A stretch of DNA of 5,462 bases, from contig JAJYDZ010000152.1 of assembly GCA_021790415.1 (NCBI GenBank), positions 1 to 5,462 on the forward strand. The letters are read 5' to 3'. Positions 1 to 5,083 of the stretch are shown here, in pieces. The stretch's first letter is position 1. Each line of letters opens with the position of its first letter. The notes beneath the pieces were generated by a model. That model did not search any database. It saw only the letters and a list, made by a program, of their open reading frames with translations, and had not been told where the DNA came from. The position numbers and the translations under genes were made by a program. The stretch is from Thermoplasmata archaeon (GTDB lineage: Archaea > Thermoplasmatota > Thermoplasmata > Thermoplasmatales > Thermoplasmataceae).

Positions 1-690
1 ATTGGCAAGAGGGTTTTGATTCTCAAAACATAGGGAGGATACTAATGATGAGACAAGATTAGATTTTCCAACTCCTGTAAACCCAAAAATTCCAAAATGT
101 GTCGTGAGAAGGCTTTCCTGATCTATTTTAATATTTAGATCTTCAAATTTCTTGTGACTTAGTGGCGAATCCGGTTGTCTCTCCAACCCCTGATTTACAA
201 TTGCATTGACCATGTCAAAGCTAAGGGGCCTTATTTGTGCTCCTATCATTGGTAGATTCCGTTCTTCCTGCAATTTTGGGAGGTTTGCATCATCTCTGGG
301 ATTGAAGGAAAACTGATACCCTGTAGACACTGCCTCAATCTCTATTGTAGTAGTAAGATGCAGTGGTTTGTCTTCTTGAGATTCCCAATCTTCTTTTATA
401 GCCCGCATTGATTCAAATTCGTGCCCCGGATAAGCGTTAGAAACCTGAGCGGCAAAGTGTACCGGATATAGCTGACTTATTGTCAATACAGAATATACAC
501 GTTCACCATTGGAATTTGGGGTAAAATTCTCAACTCCTACTAAATCACCTACCTGCAAACTATCAAGACCAAGCCTCGTGTATTGGCATATTAATCCATA
601 GGTAAATCTTCCCTGATCATTAGGGGTCATCTTAACAAGCGCCGATTTTGCTCCATGCAATCTATCATCTTCAAACGGATTCATTGTCAT
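1..690 (-). CDS. herA: HerA-like DNA translocase/helicase ATPase, N-terminal part (truncated by window edge)
   Basis: Partial gene; 230 codons are visible and the C-terminus lies beyond position 1. Residues 203-210 (GFTGVGKS, at 61-84) are a textbook Walker A P-loop in the context HFGIFGFTGVGKSN, the form seen in HerA/FtsK-superfamily ATPases. The roughly 190 residues before it are beta-rich, including the segment LGLDSLQVGDLVGVEN, and fit the HAS-barrel domain that HerA proteins carry there. HerA is a hexameric DNA translocase that docks NurA and drives end resection. The start at 690 overlaps the upstream NurA stop as ATGA. GAGAGGG (697-703), 6 nt upstream, acts as ribosome-binding site. 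A second in-frame ATG at 684 is possible. Walker B, sensor and arginine-finger motifs are out of view, so activity and the exact HerA subfamily (housekeeping or defence-associated) cannot be settled. The family call is inference from the P-loop context plus the NurA neighbour. Confidence 0.85.
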   Translation of the reverse strand, partial: MTMNPFEDDRLHGAKSALVKMTPNDQGRFTYGLICQYTRLGLDSLQVGDLVGVENFTPNSNGERVYSVLTISQLYPVHFAAQVSNAYPGHEFESMRAIKEDWESQEDKPLHLTTTIEIEAVSTGYQFSFNPRDDANLPKLQEERNLPMIGAQIRPLSFDMVNAIVNQGLERQPDSPLSHKKFEDLNIKIDQESLLTTHFGIFGFTGVGKSNLVSSLVSSLCFENQNPLAN

Positions 691-2540
691 TTCTTTCCCT
701 CTCTAACTTGCCTAACTGTCCTATGAATTGGGTTTGTTCTGTCCAACCATTCAGAGGATCTTAACATTGGTTCTACCATTCTCAATACAGATTTAGCTCC
801 TCGGTCTGCATGATGCAGAGGATCAGGATATCCAATTACTTCAGGAAATACATTTCTTGTCACAACTGATAAAAGATACATTATTAATTCCCCCTCGTGG
901 TTAACATCCCGGTTGTCTAGTTGAACAAAAGGCTCTATTGTTCCAAGCTCCTTGTGACCTTCAACTACTTTAACTCGATTTTTCGGCGGTTTATCAGGAT
1001 GCACCAAACGATCTACAAAAATTACATGCGACATAACTGGTTCGGTTGGTGGATCTCTGTTAAAATAAAACTGTACAAGCGACTTCATAATTATATTCGG
1101 TTGCACCAAAACATTCCCTTCAACACCCTGTAAAGTGGGTTTCGAAGAACTAAATTCCTTTCTCATTCGTAAAGTCATGAAAATGGCATCAAATTCTGTT
1201 GAACTCCAAGGACCGTTAATATTATCGTCAATAAACGGAATCCTTTCAAATGTCAATCTGTCGGTAGATGGAATCTTTCTAGATTCAAAATTAAACTTGC
1301 CTATTTCTCGCATAACTCCTAAATAATGATTAGTGAAATATGTTGACGCAGAATCTTTGCTAACTCCTATAAGAGCAATCATGTTTCTCCAAGCATGTTC
1401 AAATGTCAACCTTAATCCTAATGCTACGAGGAAAGAGATCTCGTCTTGAGACAGAAATCTATTTCTCTTTTCCCCATTCTCATCTTTAAATGTATAGATG
1501 AGTATTGAGGGGTCCTTGTCTTGAAAAAGCTTATCACAGAAGAATTTAAAAAGTCGTTCAATTTTTTTAGGCGAATTGAGATATTCATCATTTAACTTTA
1601 AAGTGTTGCCATTCTTTTTCACTAAAGCATCTGGCGGATTGCCGTTTTCATGTTTCCTTCCATATTTGTCGCATTCCCAAATGAGTTTTACCTGACTTAT
1701 TACTTTTTCAATAGTTAATTTAGCATCTTTAGAAAACTCTGCTAGGTCAATACTGTTGGTTGGAGACTCATATATTTTCGCGATGGCCCTTTCCCACAAT
1801 CTGTGAGATTTGCGTGATGGTACATCTAATTTGTTATCCCATGGTTTTGAATAGCCGACAAGTAAATCTGCATACCATACGGTTTCTCCACTAATTTGAA
1901 CACCAGAGAATCTTAATTCTCTAACGTTTGGTGTTGAGTTGGCAAGAACTGACGATAGAGAATGATCCCAAAGTATAATATGAGGCCTATCAGGACCAGA
2001 TACACCTCTGTAGATCATGTAGATTTCAGCCAACAGCATCAGGGATGTATCAAGCCCAGAGGATGATATAATTTCCGAATCATCCACAAAAAATCTACTT
2101 TCTGGATTGATGAGGGTTAGATCTTCAGGAGATAAGGGGAGATACGCAACTAGACTGCTATCATTTTCAGGCTCAGACTCATGGTATGACAATAATGGGG
2201 GGTTTCTTCGAAGGCCTATCTGGCCCTTAACAACATAAGCACCGCCATAAAATATTGCTAGGTCTGACGTTTCTATTTTCTTGCAGGTTCCATCAATGGC
2301 CCAGAATCTTAGATCTGAACTGTGATACCTATTTTCTAACTCTATATGCATTTCTTTTCTAAATGCTTCATTCTTGAATAGATTCCCGTATTGTACAACA
2401 TGCTCTTTCAGGAATTCATTATAAAACTTCTCTAATTCCTTAGTACCCTCAACAACTCTCTTGTCAAGTCTATCTCTGGTTTGATTCAAAGCCCTGTCAT
2501 AAAGGTCGAAAACATCTGAAATATTTGATCTATTTGTCAA
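687..2540 (-). CDS. nurA: Large NurA-domain nuclease (617 aa)
   Basis: Probable partner nuclease of the downstream HerA. NurA is a Mn-dependent 5'-3' exo/endonuclease with an RNase H-like fold that works as a dimer inside the HerA hexamer complex. Visible landmarks: AIDGT (81-85, candidate metal ligand D83), an acidic helix with E172, LWDHS (190-194, D192), GVSKDS (392-397, K395), and a C-terminal YPDPLHHADRGAK segment (571-583) matching the NurA P-L-x-x-A motif. At 617 aa it is clearly longer than the usual roughly 330-450 aa. The extra length lies mainly between about residues 235 and 385, a charged, largely helical stretch that separates D192 from K395. Translation starts at TTG: an in-frame TAG immediately precedes it, GGAGGT lies 7 nt upstream, and the first internal ATG is residue 64. 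The stop overlaps the HerA start. The gene lies 61 nt after the 319-aa gene and is probably cotranscribed. The family call is firm; the biological role is inferred. Confidence 0.85.
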   Translation of the reverse strand: MTNRSNISDVFDLYDRALNQTRDRLDKRVVEGTKELEKFYNEFLKEHVVQYGNLFKNEAFRKEMHIELENRYHSSDLRFWAIDGTCKKIETSDLAIFYGGAYVVKGQIGLRRNPPLLSYHESEPENDSSLVAYLPLSPEDLTLINPESRFFVDDSEIISSSGLDTSLMLLAEIYMIYRGVSGPDRPHIILWDHSLSSVLANSTPNVRELRFSGVQISGETVWYADLLVGYSKPWDNKLDVPSRKSHRLWERAIAKIYESPTNSIDLAEFSKDAKLTIEKVISQVKLIWECDKYGRKHENGNPPDALVKKNGNTLKLNDEYLNSPKKIERLFKFFCDKLFQDKDPSILIYTFKDENGEKRNRFLSQDEISFLVALGLRLTFEHAWRNMIALIGVSKDSASTYFTNHYLGVMREIGKFNFESRKIPSTDRLTFERIPFIDDNINGPWSSTEFDAIFMTLRMRKEFSSSKPTLQGVEGNVLVQPNIIMKSLVQFYFNRDPPTEPVMSHVIFVDRLVHPDKPPKNRVKVVEGHKELGTIEPFVQLDNRDVNHEGELIMYLLSVVTRNVFPEVIGYPDPLHHADRGAKSVLRMVEPMLRSSEWLDRTNPIHRTVRQVREGKK

Positions 2541-2570
2541 CTACCAAACCTCCAAGACACTTATATTCAT
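2541..2570 (-). other. Nine-codon leader ORF ending in UAG, in frame with NurA
   Basis: An ATG at 2568-2570, preceded by GAGGAA at suitable spacing, opens a 9-residue frame (MNISVLEVW). It ends with TAG at 2541-2543, and the next codon is the TTG start of NurA in the same frame. The NurA ribosome-binding site lies inside this leader. It could be a coupling or attenuating leader peptide, the true NurA N-terminus broken by a nonsense change, a sequencing error, or a read-through UAG codon. Nothing in the window decides between these. Confidence 0.4.
2548..2553 (-). promoter_or_regulatory. Shine-Dalgarno site that fixes the TTG start of NurA
   Basis: GGAGGT on the minus strand, 7 nt before the TTG at 2540. 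Because the codon directly before TTG is an in-frame TAG, this is the only well-placed initiation signal for the full-length protein. Confidence 0.75.
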
Positions 2571-2601
2571 AGTAAACTTCCTCATTTCATCATTTCTTGG
2601 C

Positions 2602-3561
2602 TTATTCGTGTTCATCACTTTCCTTATTTATTTTGCTCAAGAGAACTGAATAGTATGCAATCAGGGAAACTGAAAGCCTTAACGCTAACTCTGCATCCTC
2701 CCTTGTTGAATAATATGTTTCTCTATGGGGCCCGATTTGAGTGAATTTATCGATTGATTCCTTTAGATCATTGATGCTTCCCAAGTAACTCAGCATGGCC
2801 TTATGTATTTTTTCTATTCTTTCTTCCTTTGGTGGTTGGGTTTTCTCTTCTTTTGATTTATCCTTTATCAGCTTATTTATCTCCTTATTGTAATCATTAA
2901 TATACTTATCAACTAGATCCCAAGCGCTCCTTAAGTCTGAAAGAATATCCTCTGGATTTGCTCTCTCTGATAATTTGGTGTTCGCCTGATCTATTTTCTT
3001 TAAGACTTCATCAAAACCTTTCATTCCAGGTAGATTAAGATTGGGGGCGTCGAGCTCAATTAACATTCTGTCTGAGTACTTCAATTCTTTTAATATTTTA
3101 AGCCACTCCGATTCAGTTAATTTTATAAAAAAGCTCAGTGATCCTTTAAACGGCCCAACCCTATCTAAAAGATTCCTTTGTTTTAGTAAGTAATAATCGA
3201 AATCACATCTTACGTCGAATACTAAATCATCTTTTCTTTTTGATTCAATGAATTTTAAAGCGCTTAAGGAAATTGGCATTAAAAATTTGACATTAGATTC
3301 CAGTTTATACGAATTCGAGGTACAATTTGATGATACTGGGAAGCCATAATAACTAAGCGAAACAGACGACGGGTTTGCTTCGATTGACCATTCAACTCTT
3401 TTTTCCGGGTCATTTATAGGGAATATGCCTAGTTCACTCCTAAACCACAGTTCCATCCAAATAAAGCTGAATGGAAGAGGATTTGCTGAACTTATTTTAA
3501 AACTATATACTTCGAGTTCAGCATCACTAAAAATTCCTCTAAATCTAGTAATACCTTCCAT
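2602..3561 (-). CDS. Hypothetical 319-aa companion protein: beta-rich N-terminus, helical C-terminus
   Basis: I do not recognise a named family. Residues 1-170 look beta-rich, with alternating hydrophobic strands. They include a segment LSALKFIESKRKDDLVFDV (99-117) and a Trp-centred segment SEWLKILKEL (151-160) followed by a strand ending in IELDAP. From about 182 on the protein is helical. A charged Lys/Glu linker lies at 228-255, then two C-terminal helices, the last with the sequence IGPHRETYYSTREDAELALR (277-296) and a hydrophobic tail (LSVSLIAYYSVLL). That ending recalls HEPN- or abortive-infection-type C-terminal helices, but no RxxxxH HEPN nuclease motif is present. There is no signal peptide or clear membrane helix. 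The ATG at 3561 has GAGGTG (3569-3574), 7 nt upstream. Position immediately upstream of NurA and HerA suggests a third subunit, adaptor or sensor of the same system. That role is inference only. It is very AT-rich (25% in one counted 60-nt block). Confidence 0.85.
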   Translation of the reverse strand: MEGITRFRGIFSDAELEVYSFKISSANPLPFSFIWMELWFRSELGIFPINDPEKRVEWSIEANPSSVSLSYYGFPVSSNCTSNSYKLESNVKFLMPISLSALKFIESKRKDDLVFDVRCDFDYYLLKQRNLLDRVGPFKGSLSFFIKLTESEWLKILKELKYSDRMLIELDAPNLNLPGMKGFDEVLKKIDQANTKLSERANPEDILSDLRSAWDLVDKYINDYNKEINKLIKDKSKEEKTQPPKEERIEKIHKAMLSYLGSINDLKESIDKFTQIGPHRETYYSTREDAELALRLSVSLIAYYSVLLSKINKESDEHE

Positions 3562-3602
3562 TCAATGACACCTCAATTTAAAATTAAAAGCAATCCTTGA
3601 TA

Positions 3603-3653
3603 TCAACATTTTTCAAACCATCTCTCCAGATCTTCCATCTCTAAACTCATCAT
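3603..3653 (-). other. 16-codon mini-ORF coupled to the regulator stop; possible gene remnant
   Basis: An ATG at 3651-3653 overlaps the TGA of the winged-helix gene as ATGA and runs 16 residues (MMSLEMEDLERWFEKC) to a TGA at 3603. The overlap geometry copies the real gene pairs elsewhere in the window. The peptide reads like the amphipathic N-terminus of a larger protein. It may be the stump of a former downstream gene cut off where the AT-rich HerA-NurA cassette begins, or simply chance. Confidence 0.3.
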
Positions 3654-4306
3654 TCCAGCCTCACTCCACAGTGCTTGCAAAATATTGCATCTGAATCATT
3701 GCTTTCATGGCAATTCACGCAAACTTTTGCCTTTTCCTTGTAGTGCATCATCATCTTCTGGACATGAGGATATGTCCATGCTGCCTTCACATGCCAGCAG
3801 TCATATGAATCGTCATGCTCGCACCATAAGCGGAACTCACCGTTTCCATTCCGCTTTACATAAATATTGAATATCCTTGAGGGCTTTCCCGGCTTCACTT
3901 CCTCGACTGTGATGTGGTCATCCATCACATTGATGTGGAAGAGGAGATTGAGGTGCTTTGCCATCTCTGCTTCCTCATCGGTCATTGTGAGATCAAGATC
4001 ATCCATTTCCTTGATCTCTATGGTGGGAGAATTTGCGATTTCCTGTGCCTTCTTGAGCTGTTCTGCGACCCTTCGACCTTTGTCTGTGAGAGAGATTTCG
4101 TATGTCTTTCTACCAGCGAATTCTTTTTTTATTTCAATATATCCTTCTTTACTCAACTCTGAAGTCAGTTTATCTACGGTGGTATTAGAATGAACCACAG
4201 ATACTATATCAGTTTTCTTAACTTTTCCTTTGTTTAAAAGGAAAATTAAAACCGATGAAACGTGTTTTTTTGCTATTGCACTTTCAGAAGGGATATCATT
4301 AACCAT
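3650..4306 (-). CDS. Winged-helix transcriptional regulator with SWIM-like and zinc-ribbon domains (218 aa)
   Basis: Likely DNA-binding repressor, probably autoregulated. Residues about 8-90 form a MarR/ArsR-like winged helix: helices, a candidate recognition helix around 42-54 (TTVDKLTSELSKEGY), a wing with AGRKTYEISLTDKG (64-77), then a helix. The middle (about 110-190) contains WCEHDDSYDCWH (161-172), a CxH-x5-CxH pattern resembling a SWIM zinc finger (normally CxC...CxH) with His replacing one Cys. The C-terminus has a classic four-Cys zinc ribbon, CVNC...CKHC (C196, C199, C210, C213). The ATG at 4306 has no Shine-Dalgarno sequence, and an AT-only TATA-like box sits about 26 nt upstream, so the mRNA is probably leaderless. 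An inverted repeat (4308-4319) abuts the start. Codons for the winged helix are much AT-richer than those for the zinc domains, suggesting a chimera. Its ligand and targets are unknown. Confidence 0.85.
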   Translation of the reverse strand: MVNDIPSESAIAKKHVSSVLIFLLNKGKVKKTDIVSVVHSNTTVDKLTSELSKEGYIEIKKEFAGRKTYEISLTDKGRRVAEQLKKAQEIANSPTIEIKEMDDLDLTMTDEEAEMAKHLNLLFHINVMDDHITVEEVKPGKPSRIFNIYVKRNGNGEFRLWCEHDDSYDCWHVKAAWTYPHVQKMMMHYKEKAKVCVNCHESNDSDAIFCKHCGVRLE

Positions 4307-4307
4307 C

Positions 4308-4319
4308 TACAGAATTGTA
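4308..4319. promoter_or_regulatory. Operator-like inverted repeat 1 (regulator promoter)
   Basis: TACAGAATTGTA, with outer TACA/TGTA arms. It differs at one position from the 12-bp consensus TACAAsATTGTA shared with the two other sites. It lies between the minus-strand TATA-like box and the regulator start at 4306, the position expected for autorepression. Confidence 0.65.
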
Positions 4320-4327
4320 ATTCAAAG

Positions 4328-4335
4328 ATATATAT
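4328..4335 (-). promoter_or_regulatory. TATA-like box of the winged-helix regulator
   Basis: ATATATAT on the minus strand, with an A-rich BRE-like stretch upstream (4336-4350). Its centre is about 26 nt from the ATG at 4306, so transcription should begin at or next to the start codon, giving a leaderless mRNA. The surrounding block 4321-4380 is only 15% GC, so the exact box is uncertain. Confidence 0.55.
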
Positions 4336-4355
4336 TATTTATTTTATTATATGTA

Positions 4356-4371
4356 TTTACAACATTGTAAA
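4356..4371. promoter_or_regulatory. Operator-like inverted repeat 2 (central)
   Basis: TTTACAA-CA-TTGTAAA: perfect 7-bp arms around a 2-bp centre, the longest of the three repeats. It lies between the two divergent promoters and abuts the BRE-like element of the plus-strand promoter. It could serve both directions. Its centre is 50 bp from that of site 1 and 42 bp from that of site 3. Confidence 0.7.
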
Positions 4372-4373
4372 TG

Positions 4374-4389
4374 GAAACAATTAAATATT
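4374..4389 (+). promoter_or_regulatory. BRE/TATA promoter of the plus-strand small-gene operon
   Basis: GAAACAA (4374-4380, BRE-like) followed by TTAAATATT (4381-4389, TATA-like). Archaeal spacing predicts transcription start near 4410, about 12 nt before the AbrB-like ATG at 4423. That fits the lack of a Shine-Dalgarno sequence there. The predicted start falls within operator 3. Confidence 0.6.
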
Positions 4390-4398
4390 GCTCTCACT

Positions 4399-4412
4399 TT
4401 ACAAGATTGTAA
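4399..4412. promoter_or_regulatory. Operator-like inverted repeat 3 (plus-strand operon start site)
   Basis: TTACAA-GA-TTGTAA: perfect 6-bp arms around a 2-bp centre. It overlaps the predicted transcription start of the AbrB-like operon, 10 nt before its ATG. A dimer bound here would block transcription initiation or early elongation. Confidence 0.7.
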
Positions 4413-4422
4413 GTTGGTATGT

Positions 4423-4635
4423 ATGATTAAAACTACAAAGGTGTATCTTGATAGAACTGGAGGATTAAGACTTTATATCTCTCAAGAAATAGTAAGGAAT
4501 CTGGGCTGGAAGAATCATGATAGGGTCGTATTGAAGCAAAATGATGGAAAACTGAAAATATACCTAGATAAATCCGATGATTCAGTAAAAGAGAGTGATG
4601 ATGAGAAGGCCCATTGTGTGGGGGCCCCTGCATGA
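4423..4635 (+). CDS. AbrB/SpoVT-like small DNA-binding protein (70 aa)
   Basis: Probable transcription regulator or antitoxin-type DNA-binding protein. Residues about 3-50 fit the swapped-hairpin AbrB fold: TTKVYLDRTGGLRLYISQ, then EIVRNLGWKNHDRVVLK, then a closing strand KLKIYLDK. This matches the usual pattern of strand, R-(V/L)-x-I-P-like turn (here YISQEI), helix ending in LGW, and D-x-V strand. The tail (51-70) is acidic and probably disordered. I chose the ATG at 4423 because it follows the TATA box and operator 3. A longer frame from 4351 would put the promoter inside the gene. There is no Shine-Dalgarno site, consistent with a short or absent leader. It is first in an overlapping operon and divergent from the winged-helix regulator. 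No partner toxin is recognised. Its stop overlaps the next start as ATGA. Confidence 0.75.
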   Translation: MIKTTKVYLDRTGGLRLYISQEIVRNLGWKNHDRVVLKQNDGKLKIYLDKSDDSVKESDDEKAHCVGAPA

Positions 4636-4901
4636 AAGCATTACGATACTCTCCCCGTGATTTCCTTATCCTCCTTATTCCCATTTCTGCCCTGGAATTC
4701 ATCGGGGTGATCCTTGCCCTGGCATTCTCAGGTGCCGGATTTATTGTTTTTTACGCACTGGCGATTGTTTCATTCCTTCTCTTTTTCTGGATCCTGAACC
4801 TGCTTATTTTCGCAAGGATCAGGACTGGAAAGTGGCCTGATGTTGTTTCAGCGACCGTTGCCCTTTGCAACAGCGAAAACCACGAGGAGGTGAAGGCATG
4901 A
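4632..4901 (+). CDS. Small membrane protein with two transmembrane helices (89 aa)
   Basis: I recognise no family. Two hydrophobic segments at about residues 11-33 (FLILLIPISALEF onward) and 37-61 (FIVFYALAIVSFLLFFW onward) are joined by a short Ser-Gly-Ala turn, predicting a hairpin in the membrane. A basic segment (ARIRTGKWPD, 61-70) and a polar tail follow, ending in NHEEVKA. Basic residues at both termini would place them in the cytoplasm by the positive-inside rule. The start at 4632 overlaps the AbrB-like stop as ATGA. An in-frame ATG at 4614 is less likely because it lies further inside the upstream gene. No Shine-Dalgarno motif precedes the start, so translation probably depends on coupling. 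Small holin-like or accessory membrane proteins are common in viral and plasmid operons, but no function can be assigned. Confidence 0.7.
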   Translation: MKALRYSPRDFLILLIPISALEFIGVILALAFSGAGFIVFYALAIVSFLLFFWILNLLIFARIRTGKWPDVVSATVALCNSENHEEVKA

Positions 4902-5083
4902 ACTACAGGCAGATCCCCATTCCGGAGCCCCTTTATGAATCCATTCAGAAATACGCTGAAAGCCACTTCACGGCTACTTCAGTGGAAGATCTTGTGCTGT
5001 ATCTTTGCAGATCAGAGCTGGAGAAAGACGGGGATCTTATGGATCGTATCAGAGAAAGACTTCAGGAGGAGAGTGAAGCATAA
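4898..5083 (+). CDS. Small hypothetical protein, possibly ribbon-helix-helix-like (61 aa)
   Basis: The ATG at 4898 overlaps the previous stop as ATGA and has a strong GGAGGTGA site (4886-4893), 4 nt upstream. The sequence begins with a short strand-like IPIPEPLYESIQKYAE, then a turn (TATSVEDL) and a helix LVLYLCRSELEK, ending in a charged helix (DRIRERLQEESEA). The order strand, helix, Ser-x-x-(E/D) turn, helix resembles CopG/MetJ-type RHH proteins or the short accessory proteins built on that pattern. The match is weak, and DNA binding is unproven. It lacks a membrane segment and has one Cys. Its stop TAA shares a base with the next ATG (TAATG). Confidence 0.7.
   Translation: MNYRQIPIPEPLYESIQKYAESHFTATSVEDLVLYLCRSELEKDGDLMDRIRERLQEESEA

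Noticed and set aside
682..684. Second ATG as the HerA start
   Set aside because: The ATG at 688-690 gives the ATGA overlap with NurA and a 6-nt spacing to GAGAGGG. The later ATG is possible but less well supported.
921..1326. Plus-strand open frames inside the NurA gene (921-1133 and 1135-1326)
   Set aside because: They are shadows of the NurA coding sequence, with no ribosome-binding site and no recognisable protein features.
3575..3592. T-rich stretch upstream of the 319-aa gene as a terminator or TATA box
   Set aside because: It is short and mixed with A, has no stem, and lies too close to the ATG for a TATA box serving an mRNA with the observed Shine-Dalgarno site. It is not strong enough to call either way.
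3867..4193. Open frames on the plus strand opposite the winged-helix regulator (also 3685-3870 and 3914-4162)
   Set aside because: Their translations are Ser/Phe/Leu-rich antisense text without start signals or motifs, while the opposite strand encodes clear domains.
4371..4412. 13-codon ORF beginning with ATG at 4371 in the control region
   Set aside because: It runs through the BRE/TATA elements and ends in the operator 3 TTGTAA. It lies upstream of the predicted transcript start and is best explained by chance.
4351..4422. Longer AbrB-like reading frame starting at 4351
   Set aside because: The extra 24 codons cover the TATA-like box and two operators and encode no AbrB-like sequence. 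The ATG at 4423 fits the promoter spacing.
4433..4966. Minus-strand open frames opposite the small operon (4433-4702 and 4751-4966)
   Set aside because: The plus-strand genes there show coupled starts, ribosome-binding sites and sensible domains. The antisense frames do not.
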